In this document: piece by piece, positions 25,215 through 36,300 of the stretch
How the letters are laid out: the number at the start of each line of letters is the position of its first letter
Position numbering within the stretch: the stretch's first letter is position 1
NCBI RefSeq assembly: GCF_001426665.1
Contig: NZ_LMEY01000001.1
Coordinates: 1,464,001-1,528,000 of the forward strand
Length of the DNA stretch: 64,000 bases
Reading direction: 5' to 3'
Source of the DNA: Rhizobium sp. Root1334
GTDB taxonomy: Bacteria > Pseudomonadota > Alphaproteobacteria > Rhizobiales > Rhizobiaceae
Notes under the pieces: model-generated
Database searches by the model: none
What the model was told of the DNA's origin: nothing
Seen by the model: only the letters and a program-made list of their open reading frames with translations
Translations under genes and position numbers: made by a program

Positions 25215-27919
25215 TTCATGTCCTTGAGATTGGGCGCATCCGGCAACAGTGGCAGGCTGACCGTAAAGATCGCGCCGGAGCGGTCAGTACGGTTTTCGGC
25301 GGCGATGGTGCCGCCCATCGCCTCGACGAACCCCCGGCAAATGGACAGGCCAAGCCCGGTCCCGGCCCGCACGTGATCGCCCTTGCGCACCCTGTAAAAC
25401 GTATCGAAGACCCGTTCCAGATCTCCTTGCGGAATGCCCGACCCTTCATCTGAAATCCGGATAAGGACCTGCTCGCCATTGCTTTCCGCCCGGACGCTCA
25501 CCCTTGATCCTTCGGGCGCATATTTGGCGGCGTTGTCGAGCAAGTTGAACAGAACCTGCTCGAACAGCACCGGATCGACCCTGATCATCGGCAGGTTGGC
25601 GGGAACGTCAACATCGACGCTGTGACCAGCCAGAATCTTCTTCGCCCGGCGCAGGGCGCTCCCGACAATATCACCGGTATAATGAAACGCGGAATTCGGC
25701 TGCATGGCACCGGATTCGATCCGGGTCATGTCGAGCAGATTGGCGATGAACCGGTTCAGCCGTTCGGATTCGTCGGTCACGGTGGTCAGAAGTTCGACAC
25801 GGTCTTCCTCCGGAAGCGCAGACTGATAGTCACGCAATGTTCCGGCAGCCCCCATGATGGCGGCGAGCGGCGTCTTCAGGTCGTGCGAAATCGAGGTCAG
25901 CAATGCCGAACGCAGGCGCCCGGCTTCTTCGACCAGCCGCGCATTATCGACATCGGCGACAAGCTGCACGCGCTCGATGGCAAGCGCTGCCTGATCGGCG
26001 AGCGCATCCAGCAGCCGCTGCTGTTCGGGGCTCAAGAGTGGCCCCTGACGGTCATTGTCGAGGCCGATGACACCGACGGCGGTGCGGCCGGTGCGCAACG
26101 GCACATAAAGGCGTTTTGCGCCCGGCAGCGTATCGGCGCCGCGTCCAGCGGCGCGATTGTGCTCCCAGGCCCAGCGCGCTGCAGCAATATCGGCGTCGTC
26201 AAGCGTATCATCCGGCGGATAGCCGGCTTTGACCGCGATCGTTCCCTCTTCCGGCAGGAGCAGCACCACCCGCAGCTTCAGCATCGAGGCAAGCTGGAAC
26301 GCCGTCGCCCACAACACGTCGTCCAGGGTACCGGTCCCTGCCAGCTTCTTGCTGAAGAGATAGAGGTCTTCGGTGGTGCGTGCGCGCAGGCGAGCGGCGG
26401 CGGCCTGCCGCTGGACGCTGGCCGTCAGGTTGCTGGCGATGATCGCCACGATGAAGAAAAGAATGAACGCGACAACGCTGTCGGGATCGCTGATATCCAG
26501 CGTATAAAGCGGCTGCAGGAAGAAGAAATTCAACGAGACCGCACTGACGACGCTGGCATAGAGAGCCGGCCGCAAACCTTCGGTCACCGCCGTAGTCAAA
26601 ACCGCCATCAGGAAGACGAGTGCAATGTTGCGCACATCAAGGGACTGGTCGAGCAGAAAACCCACGGCCAGGGCACAACCGACATAGAGCGTCGCCAGTG
26701 CATAGGGCCTGATCTTGAACTGGACGGGTGCCGGGGCAGTCTTGACGCCCGTTCCAATGGGTTCGCCTTCCCGATCGTCACCAGCGATGACATGAACGCT
26801 GATATTGCCGGCGCGCCGGATCAATCGGCTGGTCACCGAACCATGCAGCCATTCCCGCCATCCCGATGTTTTCGGCGTTCCGGCGATGATATGGGTGACA
26901 TTGCTGGATGTGGCGACACGGACGATTTCCTCCGCTTCGTCGGAGCCCGGCCTTGTCAGCGCTTCGGCCCCCAGCCGCTCAGCCAGCCTTAACGTCGCGG
27001 CGATACGGTCGCGCGCGGCCTCAGATAAGTGAACCGATCGCGCCGTTTCCACATGTAGCGCCACCAGCGGCGCGCGCAGACGGTCGGCCAGCCGGGCGGC
27101 GTAGCGCACCAGGGATGCGCTGCGGGCCTGGTCATCGACACAGACCAGCACCCGGTCACCGGCCGCCCAAGGGCCGGAAATCGCATGCGCCTGCATATGC
27201 GTCAGCAGCTGGTCATCAACCCGCTGCGCGGTCTGGCGCAGTGCAAGTTCGCGCAGTGCCGTCAGGTTTCCGGGCGAAAAGTAATTTTCGAGGGCTCGTT
27301 GCGCCGTCTTCGGGATATAGACCTTGCCGTCATGCAGACGCTTGATCAGGTCTTCCGGCGTCAGATCGATGATCTCGATATCGTCGGCCCGGTCGATGAT
27401 CGAATCCGGCACGGTTTCGCGCACACGAATGCGGGTAATCTGGGCAACGACATCGTTGAGGCTTTCGACATGCTGGATATTCAGAGTCGAGTAAACGTCG
27501 ATGCCGCGCGACAGCAGCTCCTGCACATCCATGTAGCGTTTTGGATGCCGGCTACCGGGTGCGTTGGTATGCGCCAGTTCATCGACCAGAACGAGACCTG
27601 GACGGCGGGCAAGAATGGCATCGATATCCATTTCTTCAAGATGGCGGCCCTTGTAGTCGATCGGCATGCGCGCGATGACTTCGAAACCGTCAGCCAGCGC
27701 CTGGGTCTCCTTGCGGCCATGCGTTTCGACCACGCCGATCACGACATCGACGCCATCGGCTTGCTTGGCATGGCCGGAGGTCAGCATTTCGTAGGTCTTG
27801 CCGACGCCGGGCGCCGCCCCCAGAAAGATCTTCAGACGGCCGCGTGTTTCCTGCTCCGCCCGCTGCAACAGGGCGTCGGGAGATGGTCTTCCATCCATGT
27901 CACGGACATCGTCCCGCAT
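25211..27919 (-). CDS. kdpD: KdpD sensor histidine kinase
   Basis: An osmosensitive K+ channel kinase of about 902 residues. The N-terminal KdpD domain has a Walker A-like GAAPGVGKTYEML and LVDELAHTNAPGSRH. A universal-stress-protein-like domain follows, then four close TM segments (YALATLYVGCALAVGFLL to FILFFIVAIIASNLTAS), a GAF region, the H-box SISHDLKTPLAAIMG, and ATPase boxes LLDNAAKYAPEG, ISDEGSGIP and GTGLGLSICRGFVEAMGG. The start at 27919 has GAGGAAAG upstream; in-frame ATGs at 28024 and 27985 lie in a hairpin-rich leader and look less likely. Confidence 0.95.
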   Translation of the reverse strand: MRDDVRDMDGRPSPDALLQRAEQETRGRLKIFLGAAPGVGKTYEMLTSGHAKQADGVDVVIGVVETHGRKETQALADGFEVIARMPIDYKGRHLEEMDIDAILARRPGLVLVDELAHTNAPGSRHPKRYMDVQELLSRGIDVYSTLNIQHVESLNDVVAQITRIRVRETVPDSIIDRADDIEIIDLTPEDLIKRLHDGKVYIPKTAQRALENYFSPGNLTALRELALRQTAQRVDDQLLTHMQAHAISGPWAAGDRVLVCVDDQARSASLVRYAARLADRLRAPLVALHVETARSVHLSEAARDRIAATLRLAERLGAEALTRPGSDEAEEIVRVATSSNVTHIIAGTPKTSGWREWLHGSVTSRLIRRAGNISVHVIAGDDREGEPIGTGVKTAPAPVQFKIRPYALATLYVGCALAVGFLLDQSLDVRNIALVFLMAVLTTAVTEGLRPALYASVVSAVSLNFFFLQPLYTLDISDPDSVVAFILFFIVAIIASNLTASVQRQAAAARLRARTTEDLYLFSKKLAGTGTLDDVLWATAFQLASMLKLRVVLLLPEEGTIAVKAGYPPDDTLDDADIAAARWAWEHNRAAGRGADTLPGAKRLYVPLRTGRTAVGVIGLDNDRQGPLLSPEQQRLLDALADQAALAIERVQLVADVDNARLVEEAGRLRSALLTSISHDLKTPLAAIMGAAGTLRDYQSALPEEDRVELLTTVTDESERLNRFIANLLDMTRIESGAMQPNSAFHYTGDIVGSALRRAKKILAGHSVDVDVPANLPMIRVDPVLFEQVLFNLLDNAAKYAPEGSRVSVRAESNGEQVLIRISDEGSGIPQGDLERVFDTFYRVRKGDHVRAGTGLGLSICRGFVEAMGGTIAAENRTDRSGAIFTVSLPLLPDAPNLKDMK

Positions 27920-27985
27920 GCGCGCTCGTCTTTCCTCATCAATGCCGAAAAGCGGCAGGATGCCGCTTTTGACTATTCCGGACAT

Positions 27986-28069
27986 GGTCCAAAATCCCGC
28001 AGAATTTGGGACCGGTTCCGTCAATCAAATTGCCGCCGGTATCGCGCCTCGTCGTCGAAGCGCGATACC
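27986..28069 (-). promoter_or_regulatory. Tandem hairpins in the kdpC-kdpD gap
   Basis: The 164-base gap between kdpC and the preferred kdpD start holds two inverted repeats. One is imperfect, GGTCC/GGACC arms at 27986-28013. The other is a perfect 10-bp stem GGTATCGCGC/GCGCGATACC at 28038-28069. Neither is followed by a T run. They could lower or separately set sensor-kinase expression relative to the pump, by attenuation or RNA processing. Confidence 0.5.
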
Positions 28070-28083
28070 GTGACCAAACAAGG

Positions 28084-28647
28084 CTAGACAGCTTTATCAA
28101 GCGCCATGTTCAGCGCCAAGACGTTGACCGCCGGCTCACCGAGAATACCGAGTTCGCGCGCCTCGACGGCCTGATCGACCAGTGCGCGAACCTTGCTTTC
28201 ATCCATGCCCCGCGCCTTGGCGACGCGCGGAACCTGGAAATAGGCGGCTTCCGGCGAAATGTGCGGATCAAGGCCGCTGCCCGAAGCGGTCACCAGATCC
28301 ATCGGCACGGCAGCGCCGGGATTGGCAGCCTTGAGTGCTTCGGCATCTGCCTTGATCCGATCAAGCAGCTTCGGGTTGGTCGGCCCGAGGTTTGAGCCGC
28401 TGGACGAAGCCGCATTGTAGCCATCGCCTGCAGCCGACGGACGGCCATGGAAATAGATATCGCCGGTAAAGACCTGACCGATCAAGGAGGAGCCGACAAC
28501 GGTGCCGTCCTTTTCGACCAGGCTGCCATTGGCCTGATGCGGGAACAGGGCCTGGGTAATGCCGGTCATGCCGAGCGGATAGGCAAGGCCGGTGATAATG
28601 GTGATGGCAACGATCATGACCAGCGCGGGCCGCAATTGTTTCAACAT
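28084..28647 (-). CDS. kdpC: KdpC potassium-transporting ATPase subunit
   Basis: A 187-residue subunit with a single N-terminal TM segment ([25 protein letters not shown]) and a periplasmic domain. It carries family motifs [40 protein letters not shown] and [18 protein letters not shown]. KdpC assists catalysis in the KdpFABC complex. It starts 12 bases after kdpB. Confidence 0.97.
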   Translation of the reverse strand: MLKQLRPALVMIVAITIITGLAYPLGMTGITQALFPHQANGSLVEKDGTVVGSSLIGQVFTGDIYFHGRPSAAGDGYNAASSSGSNLGPTNPKLLDRIKADAEALKAANPGAAVPMDLVTASGSGLDPHISPEAAYFQVPRVAKARGMDESKVRALVDQAVEARELGILGEPAVNVLALNMALDKAV

Positions 28648-28659
28648 TTGAATGTTCCT

Positions 28660-30717
28660 TTAAACGAGACCAAGGGCGGTGATGGCCAAGTCGATGGCCT
28701 TGATGCCGATGAACGGGACAATGATGCCGCCAAGGCCATAGATGAGCAGGTTGCGCGACAGGAGCGCACCGGCACCAACGGCACGGTAGGCGACACCCCT
28801 CAGCGACAGCGGGATCAGCGCGACGATAACCAGCGCGTTGAAGATGATCGCCGACAGGATTGCGCTTTGCGGCGAGGCAAGGCCCATGATGTTCAGCGCC
28901 GAAAGCTGCGGATAGAAGGCCAGGAACATCGCCGGGATGATGGCGAAATACTTGGCGATATCGTTGGCGATCGAAAACGTCGTCAGCGCACCGCGGGTCA
29001 TCAGCAGTTGCTTGCCGATCTCGACGATCTCGATCAGCTTGGTCGGGTCCGAATCCAGGTCGACCATGTTGCCGGCTTCGCGGGCGGCGACCGTACCGGT
29101 GTTCATCGCCACGCCGACATCGGCCTGCGCCAGCGCCGGAGCATCGTTGGTACCGTCGCCGCACATGGCGACAAGTTTGCCCTTGGCCTGTTCCTCGCGG
29201 ATCAGCGACAGTTTGTTTTCCGGCGTTGCCTGGGCAAGGAAATCATCGACACCGGCTTCGGCAGCGATGGCAGCGGCTGTCATCGGGTTGTCGCCGGTGA
29301 TCATCACCGTGCGGATACCCATGCGGCGCAGTTCGGCGAACCGCTCGCGGATGCCGCCCTTGACGATATCTTTCAGGTGCACCACGCCCATCAGGCGGCC
29401 ATCGCGCACGACGGCCAGCGGCGTACCACCCGACTTGGCGATCTCGTCGGCAATCGACTGGATTTCGCGGACGGTATCCGGACGCGCCGCCGTATTCTGG
29501 CTGGCGACGTAGCTCAGGACCGCATCGACAGCGCCCTTGCGGATCGACGAGCCTTCGATGTCGACGCCACTCATGCGGCTCTGTGCGGTAAACGGCACGA
29601 AGGTCGCATGCAGTTGTGCCATGTCACGGGCGCGGATGCCGTATTTCTCCTTGGCCAGCACGACGATGGAACGGCCTTCCGGCGTTTCATCGGCAAGCGA
29701 GGCCAGCTGGGCTGCGTCGGCGAGGTCCTGCTGCGACACGCCGGACACCGGGTGAAGCTCGGTTGCCTGGCGGTTGCCGAGCGTGATCGTGCCGGTCTTG
29801 TCGAGCAGCAGCGTATCGATATCGCCGGCAGCCTCGACGGCGCGGCCGGACATGGCGAGCACGTTGAAGCGGACCAGACGGTCCATGCCGGCAATGCCGA
29901 TGGCCGAGAGAAGCGCGCCGATCGTCGTCGGGATCAGCGTTACAAACAGGGCGACCAGGATGATGACCGGGATGGAGCCGCCGGCATAGGTGGCGAAGCT
30001 CGGGATGGTCACAACGGCCAGAACGAAAATCAAGGTCATGCCGGCGAGAAGAATGTTGAGGGCGATCTCGTTCGGTGTCTTCTGACGTTCGGCACCTTCG
30101 ACCAGCGAAATCATCCGGTCGATGAAGGTCGAGCCCGCTGCGGCGCTGATACGCACCCGGATCCAGTCCGACAGCACCTGCGTGCCGCCGGTGACGGCCG
30201 AGCGGTCGCCGCCGGATTCACGGATAACGGGGGCAGATTCGCCGGTGATCGCCGCCTCGTTGACGGAGGCGACCCCTTCGATGACCTCGCCATCGGAGGG
30301 GATGATCTCGCCAGCTTCGACAAGCACGATGTCACCGACCTTGAGGCTGGTGCCGGAGACGATCTTGAAGCTCTTCAGATCCGCCCCGGTCAAAAGCTTG
30401 GCCTGGGTTTCGGTCCGGGTCTTGCGCAGCGATTCCGCCTGCGCCTTGCCCCGGCCTTCGGCAACGGCCTCGGCGAAATTGGCAAACAGCACCGTGAACC
30501 ACAGCCAGATATTGAGCTGCAGCGAAAAACCGAGATTGCTGCTGCCGGTTATGAGATCGCGCAGGAACAGGACGGTCGTCAATGTCGAGACGACGGCGAC
30601 GACGAACATCACCGGATTCTTGGCGAGGGTGCGCGGATTGAGCTTGTTAAACGCCGAGCCGATCGCGGGAATAAGGATGCGAGAGTCCATCAGGCTCGCA
30701 GATTTGGACTGGCTCAT
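28660..30717 (-). CDS. kdpB: KdpB potassium-transporting P-type ATPase, catalytic subunit
   Basis: A 685-residue P-type ATPase. The actuator loop has [10 protein letters not shown], the phosphorylation motif is [13 protein letters not shown], the KGAVD region follows, and the hinge is [27 protein letters not shown] segments carry the KdpB-specific [17 protein letters not shown] and [16 protein letters not shown]. It hydrolyses ATP to drive K+ uptake through KdpA. Length is normal. A small membrane-protein gene lies between it and kdpA. Confidence 0.97.
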   Translation of the reverse strand: MSQSKSASLMDSRILIPAIGSAFNKLNPRTLAKNPVMFVVAVVSTLTTVLFLRDLITGSSNLGFSLQLNIWLWFTVLFANFAEAVAEGRGKAQAESLRKTRTETQAKLLTGADLKSFKIVSGTSLKVGDIVLVEAGEIIPSDGEVIEGVASVNEAAITGESAPVIRESGGDRSAVTGGTQVLSDWIRVRISAAAGSTFIDRMISLVEGAERQKTPNEIALNILLAGMTLIFVLAVVTIPSFATYAGGSIPVIILVALFVTLIPTTIGALLSAIGIAGMDRLVRFNVLAMSGRAVEAAGDIDTLLLDKTGTITLGNRQATELHPVSGVSQQDLADAAQLASLADETPEGRSIVVLAKEKYGIRARDMAQLHATFVPFTAQSRMSGVDIEGSSIRKGAVDAVLSYVASQNTAARPDTVREIQSIADEIAKSGGTPLAVVRDGRLMGVVHLKDIVKGGIRERFAELRRMGIRTVMITGDNPMTAAAIAAEAGVDDFLAQATPENKLSLIREEQAKGKLVAMCGDGTNDAPALAQADVGVAMNTGTVAAREAGNMVDLDSDPTKLIEIVEIGKQLLMTRGALTTFSIANDIAKYFAIIPAMFLAFYPQLSALNIMGLASPQSAILSAIIFNALVIVALIPLSLRGVAYRAVGAGALLSRNLLIYGLGGIIVPFIGIKAIDLAITALGLV

Positions 30718-30762
30718 AAGAGAACTCCAGTTTCTTTTGTGTGTGACATCACGGTGACCGCG

Positions 30763-30930
30763 TCAGCCGTGGAACAATTCGGTAAAAGCGTGAGCAAGAC
30801 CGCCGATCACCAGCAGGACCAGCATGAAAGCGATGATGATGCTGGTCGCCTGCGGGGGTGCCGCTCGCGGCGGATCACCGTCGCGAGGTTTGAGGAGCCT
30901 TTTGAACTTCTGCTGGAACAAGCGGTTCAT
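30763..30930 (-). CDS. Small single-pass membrane protein between kdpA and kdpB
   Basis: A 55-residue ORF starting eight bases after the kdpA stop and ending 45 bases before kdpB. The N-terminal half is basic and proline-rich (MNRLFQQKFKRLLKPRDGDP). A hydrophobic helix follows (ATSIIIAFMLVLLVIGGLAH) with a short C-terminal tail FTELFHG. The canonical kdpFABC operon has no gene here. The position, size and topology suggest a KdpF-like accessory or regulatory peptide of the transporter. The ribosome-binding site is weak, so it may rely on coupling to kdpA. Function is unknown. Confidence 0.7.
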   Translation of the reverse strand: MNRLFQQKFKRLLKPRDGDPPRAAPPQATSIIIAFMLVLLVIGGLAHAFTELFHG

Positions 30931-30938
30931 GACGGCAC

Positions 30939-32642
30939 CTAGAAGGTTTGACCCGATATCATCGCCAGGTGCTCGACGATCGGCCCGAGCGCCAGCGCCG
31001 GGAAGAAGGTGAGACCGCCGACGATCAGGATGACGCCGCAAAGCAGTCCGACGAAGAGCGGGCCATGGGTGGGGAACGTCCCTGCCGAAGCCGGCACCGT
31101 CTTCTTCATCACCAAAGAACCGGCAATGGCGAGCGCCGGAATGATCACCAGGAAGCGGCCCATCAGCATCGCGATGCCAAGCGTGATATTGTACCAGGGC
31201 GTGTTGCCGGTCAGACCGCCGAAAGCCGAGCCATTGTTGGCGGCAGCCGAGGTATAGGCATAGAGGACTTCCGAGAAACCGTGCGGTCCCGGATTTCCGA
31301 TCGAGGCCACGCCTGTCGGCAGGAGGACGGCGACGGCGGTGAAGCCGAGCATGGTTGCCGGCAGGATGAGGATGGCGAGAACAGCCATCTTGACCTCCTT
31401 GGCCTCTATCTTCTTGCCGAGATATTCCGGTGTGCGGCCAACCATCAGTCCGGCGACGAAGACCGTCAGGATGACGAACATCAGGATGCCGTACAAACCC
31501 GCGCCAACGCCGCCGATAATCACTTCGCCCAGTTCCATATTGAGCAGCGGGATCAGGCCGCCCAATGCGGTGAATGAGCCGTGCATGGCATTGACGGCAC
31601 CACAGGAGGCGGCCGTCGTGACGACCGCGAACAGCGAAGAAAGGACGATGCCGAACCGAACTTCCTTGCCTTCCATATTGCCACCTTCAAGGCCCATGGC
31701 ATGGACCAGCGGATTGCCGGCTGCTTCAGCCCAATAGGTCACCGCGACACCGGCGAGGAAGAGCACGCCCATCGTGGCAAAGATTGCCCAACCCTGGCGC
31801 TGGTTTCCGACCATGCGGCCGAAAACATTGGTGAAGGCCGCGCCGATCGCGAAGATCGACACCATCTGGATGAGGTTGGAAATTGCGTCGGGATTCTCAA
31901 AAGGATGCGCGGAGTTCGCATTGAAGAAGCCGCCGCCATTGGTGCCGAGCATCTTGATTGCCAATTGCGAGGCGACCGGGCCGAGCGCGATGGTCTGCTG
32001 CGCACCTTCGATCGTCGTTGCCGTTAAGTAGGCGCCGAGCGTCTGCGGTACGCCGAGATAGACATAGGCAATCGTCAGTAGGATGCAGATCGGCAGAAGG
32101 ATGTAGAGCGTGGCACGGGTCATATCGACCCAGAAATTGCCGATCGACTTACCGGAAGCGCGCGCAAAACCGCGGATGAGCGCAACGGCGATGGCCATGC
32201 CGGTGGCGGCAGAGGCAAAATTCTGCACCGTCAGACCAGCCATCTGCACCAGGTAGGACATCGTGCTTTCGCCACCATAGTTCTGCCAGTTGGTATTGGC
32301 GACGAAACTGGAGGCGGTGTTGAACGAAAGCTCAGGCCCAACAGCGGTCATGCCCGCAGGGTTGAACGGCAGGAAGCCCTGGAACCGCTGCAGCGCATAG
32401 AGAATGGCAAAACCGGCAAGATTGAACAGGAGCAGGGAGAACACGTAGCTCGTCCAGTGCTGCTCTTCCTTCTCGCTGGTGCCGGACAGCCGGTAGAGAC
32501 CGCGTTCGACCGGAGAAAAAAGGGGCGACAGCAAGGTGCGCTCACCACCGAAGACGCGCGTCATATAGGCGCCAAGCGGCTTGATGAGCAAAATGACGAT
32601 CCCGCAGAAGATGAGGATCTGGATCCATCCGTTGAGTGTCAT
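30939..32642 (-). CDS. kdpA: KdpA potassium-transporting ATPase, K+-channel subunit
   Basis: A 567-residue polytopic membrane subunit of the superfamily of K+ transporters that binds and conducts K+. Visible are the selectivity-filter-like repeats: [39 protein letters not shown], and [13 protein letters not shown]. The start [24 protein letters not shown] is typical. It follows kdpF by 27 bases. It works with KdpB (ATPase), KdpC and KdpF. Confidence 0.97.
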   Translation of the reverse strand: MTLNGWIQILIFCGIVILLIKPLGAYMTRVFGGERTLLSPLFSPVERGLYRLSGTSEKEEQHWTSYVFSLLLFNLAGFAILYALQRFQGFLPFNPAGMTAVGPELSFNTASSFVANTNWQNYGGESTMSYLVQMAGLTVQNFASAATGMAIAVALIRGFARASGKSIGNFWVDMTRATLYILLPICILLTIAYVYLGVPQTLGAYLTATTIEGAQQTIALGPVASQLAIKMLGTNGGGFFNANSAHPFENPDAISNLIQMVSIFAIGAAFTNVFGRMVGNQRQGWAIFATMGVLFLAGVAVTYWAEAAGNPLVHAMGLEGGNMEGKEVRFGIVLSSLFAVVTTAASCGAVNAMHGSFTALGGLIPLLNMELGEVIIGGVGAGLYGILMFVILTVFVAGLMVGRTPEYLGKKIEAKEVKMAVLAILILPATMLGFTAVAVLLPTGVASIGNPGPHGFSEVLYAYTSAAANNGSAFGGLTGNTPWYNITLGIAMLMGRFLVIIPALAIAGSLVMKKTVPASAGTFPTHGPLFVGLLCGVILIVGGLTFFPALALGPIVEHLAMISGQTF

Positions 32643-32669
32643 GGCAATAACTTTCCGAACCTGGCGTTG

Positions 32670-32759
32670 TTAGAAGCGCTCAGGGCGAATGAGGGCGTAG
32701 GTCAGATAGGCAAGCAGAAACACGGACACGCCGGCTCCGAGCACATAATCGACAAGCAT
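32670..32759 (-). CDS. kdpF: KdpF small subunit
   Basis: A 29-residue single-helix peptide, too short for normal ORF listing. It reads MLVDYVLGAGVSVFLLAYLT then YALIRPERF. The ending LxxALLRPE(R/K)F is the KdpF hallmark. It lies immediately before kdpA and stabilises the KdpFABC complex in E. coli. Confidence 0.93.
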   Translation of the reverse strand: MLVDYVLGAGVSVFLLAYLTYALIRPERF

Positions 32760-32777
32760 TTCTCTGAATCCTTCGAA

Positions 32778-32861
32778 CTAGAGACGGTCGCAGGCCCGGG
32801 CATAGGCAAACGACAGCGCGAAAAACAAAACGCCGATCCCGATCAAGACAATATCCATCAT
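32778..32861 (-). CDS. 27-residue membrane peptide upstream of kdpF
   Basis: A tiny ORF from an ATG-ATG pair at 32861/32858, behind a good AAAGGAG Shine-Dalgarno. It encodes one hydrophobic helix, MMDIVLIGIGVLFFALSFAY, followed by ARACDRL. It ends 18 bases before the kdpF start. It is the first gene of the kdp transcript. Its amphipathic layout (short helix, basic end with Cys) resembles but is not KdpF. A role in the Kdp complex is inferred from position only. Confidence 0.72.
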   Translation of the reverse strand: MMDIVLIGIGVLFFALSFAYARACDRL

Positions 32862-33316
32862 CGATCCAGGCTCCTTTTGTTGAATTTCATCTTTCCCTCC
32901 TCTTCAAAGAAGGGCGGCGACGCGAAAGAGGCCCCGTTTGATCATGCTCAACGCAAGATCCGGGGCCTGAATTCCACGCTGACTATCGCCCCGAACCACA
33001 TTAGTGTTCGAGACGGGGCGTCCGGGAGAGATATAAAAATCTCATAGGATTTTGCGGAAACGCACCAGCGGCAGCGCCATCGTGATGGTCATTGCCTGTT
33101 CAATACAGGGTCAGGTCGAATAACTCGCATCCGCAGAACGTTCCTGGGAGAGCCGCAACTGATACTTCCCATGTATCGTCAGGAACAACCAACAGTTCTG
33201 CATTGTGTTTCCTTATTTCGACACTTGCCACGCAAAGCAGAATCAGGACCGCCGCCCCACTTGACTTTTGGGTTACTCAAACTCAGTGATTATCCGTGCA
33301 TTCTTGGGGAAACTGC
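32862..33316. promoter_or_regulatory. Divergent intergenic region: kdp promoter and FecR-gene leader
   Basis: These 455 bases have no convincing ORF. A 7-bp GC inverted repeat GGCCCCG/CGGGGCC spans 32931-32968. It could act as a KdpE-region element or leader hairpin on the minus strand. On the right side TTGACT at 33262 is a possible -35 box for the gene starting at 33317, but no convincing -10 is at the right distance. The kdp promoter must lie near 32885-32930. Confidence 0.45.
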
Positions 33317-36300
33317 ATGAAATATACGCCGGTTGGTGCTGCCTTGGGAGTGCTCTGTCTCGCCATGCCGGCGCAGGCTGACCCTTTGCCGCGCCCATCC
33401 CCGGCTGCCGGGTCGGTCATTGCCCGCAAATCCGGCGAGGAAGTGCGCTTTGTCGATATTTCCGGCTGGCGTTATGTCGATCTGCAGCAGGCCCTTTTGA
33501 GCGGCGACGTGCTGCGCACCAACGCAACCGGCCAGCTTGCCGTTCTCTTCTCAGACCGCACCCAGGTGCGGCTTGGCCGCAACACCTCGCTGCTGGTCAA
33601 GCGGATGGGCGGCACCGGCGATACAGGGCTGGAGCTGCAATCCGGCACCATCTGGGCTCGCGCCGAACGCGGCGGCCAGGGCGTGGTGATCGACACGCCG
33701 GCAGCGGCGGCCGCCATCCGCGGCACGGACTGGACGATGACAGTCGGCGCCGACGGCAAAACGTCGCTGATCGTGCTGGACGGTGTGGTCGAGCTCAGTA
33801 ATGCGCAGGGCAGCGTCACGGTCTCACAGGGCGAAGGCGCCGTTGCGGCAATCGGGCAAAAGCCGTCAAAGATCGTCATCGCCAAGCCGAAAGACAGGGA
33901 ACAGATGCTGTTCAATCTGTCGCTGAGGAGCGCATTCCAGTGGATGCCGGCAACGCCATTGATCGTGCCGCAGATGCGCAAGGAACGCGACCGCCTCGAA
34001 GCGGAAGAAGCTGGCGCGCGTTCGGCGGAAGATTGGTTGAGCCTGTCGGAAATCTATCTTTCGCTGGAGGGAAAAGAAAAGGCGAAGGCTGCCCTCAATC
34101 AGGCGCGCGCTCAAGGTTTGCGCGGCTCTCAGATCGCACGCGCCAACTTGATCGACGCTTTGATCGCCGGCTCGGAAAACCGCTACCGGGACGCCGCGGC
34201 GTTGTTTGAAAAAGCAAGACCGGGGCTTGACGCCAAGCGCAGTGCAATTGCGGCCTATGGCGGTTATTTTGCTCGCTCACTTGCGGACCCCAATCATGTC
34301 GAGCAGCCTCCCCGGCTCACCAACAGCGGCTATGCCGGCATGGCGAAGGCCTGGACTGCCGGTTTCCGCGAAGATATTCCGGCAGCCCTGGAAGTCATCA
34401 AGGAAAGCGAGCGCAATACGCCCGGCGACCCGACTTTACCCGGCGCCCGTGCCCAACTCGGCATCATGCTGGCTGACGAAAAAGAGGTTGTCGATGGGTT
34501 TGAGCGCGCGCTCGCAATCGATCCGGATGATCCGACCGGCCTCGAAGCCCGAGCGAACTACAAGCTTTTTATCCGAAGCGACCGGCAAGGCGCGCTCGAC
34601 GATCTGAATCGCGCCCTTAGAACCGCACCTGGCTCCAGCTCTATCTGGAACACGATCGGCCTTGCCCAAAGCGACAGAGACGCCAACCGGGAGGCTGAAG
34701 CCGCCTACAAAAAGGCAATCGAGCTCGATCCGCTGGACCCGGTCAGTCACGCCAATCTCGCACTTTTGTATCTCACGGAAGGGCGCATGGCCGAGGCCAA
34801 ACATGAGATCGACGAGGCCTTGCGGGTCGATCCATCCTTTGACATCGGGCTGATTGCGCGCGGCCGGTACTATTTACAGCGCGGCGAAATGGACAAAGCG
34901 GTGCAGGATCTGCTCGCCGGCTCGACCGCAAATCCCGGCTACTCGCAAGGACAGCTGATGCTGGCCGCCGCCCTTTATGAGAAAGGCGATCGGATCCCCG
35001 CCGCCCAGGCGCTAGACAATGCCGGGCGGCTTGATCCCCACGATCCGGTCATTGCTTCCGTCCGGACGTCAATGGCCATTCATGAATACGACTCCGACAA
35101 CGCGATACGCTATGCGCAGGAGTTCTTGAGATTGGGCCGTGCCCGCGGCGGTGATTTCATTTCGTTCAGCGCCAACCAGAGCGCCGGTTCAGTTCTCAAC
35201 GACGCATTCCGTCTCCAAGGGCTAGACGCCTGGGGGCAGTATTACGGCGATGCGGTGTTTGATCCTTTCACCGGTACGTCCTATCTGGACCAATCCGTGC
35301 ACGGCAGCGTCAACCCATTCGCCAACACCTACGCCTATGGCGGGAACGCGACGGACTACGTTCAGAATGGCTCCAGCTATTCCTCCTTCATCCAGGCTTT
35401 GATGCTCGATCCGCATATGCTCGCCAGCAGTGAGCGTACATTAATGCTGGTCAACTCGCCATTTATCGAGACGTCCCTCGTAGGTGGATTCAACACGAGC
35501 GGCAGCGACACTGACTGGCTTGCGGAAGGACAGGTACAGGGTTACGCCAACGCGGTATTTCCAGTCAGTTTCAATATCAACGCACGATGGGAAACGACGC
35601 CATTTTCCGGGCGCTTCCCCGGCGATCTCGGATATTATGACGGCAGCACCGAAGTCAAAACGGCGAATGGATATCTTACGGCGTCACCCACGCCAGATGA
35701 TCGCATCGTTTTCTACGCCAACTATTTGACAGACAATTTTCTACAGAACACCAGCCTGTTCAGCTCCACACCGGCACCAATAACCTACCTTATCGACCGC
35801 GACGATGAATCAAGAACGACAGGAGCCGGTATCGGCTGGAGTCACACAATCGAGCATCGTAACATCGTCAATTTGGCTTTGTTCTATGGCGACGAACGCG
35901 CAGATATCGGGACCACCCTGGGAACTGACCTCGGCAGCCTATCCTCAATCGACACAAGCAAACAGAGAACCTATATTGCCGCAATCAATCACACCCTCGG
36001 CTATGATGACCTGACCTGGCGCTACGGCCTCGAAGGCGGCTGGGCCGACACGTATTTCCGCCAAGAGATTAATGGCATTCCACTCTATGAGCCGCTTGAG
36101 GGGCGTTATGATATTGGAAAAGCCTATGTCGACGTCTTGCATGATATCAGCAGTAGCCTGAGGGCGGAGTATGCCCTTTTCGGCACCTATATCAGCGGCG
36201 AAAATGTCGAAGTTAGCCGATTGGAGCCTCGCGCGGGATTGGCCTGGACACCGATAGAGGGACATTGGCTTCGCGCCGCCTATATGCGTGAGAGCTACGA

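Noticed and set aside
28447..30942. 831-aa open frame opposite kdpB/kdpC
   Set aside because: Antisense to two unmistakable kdp genes; composition is that of a shadow frame.
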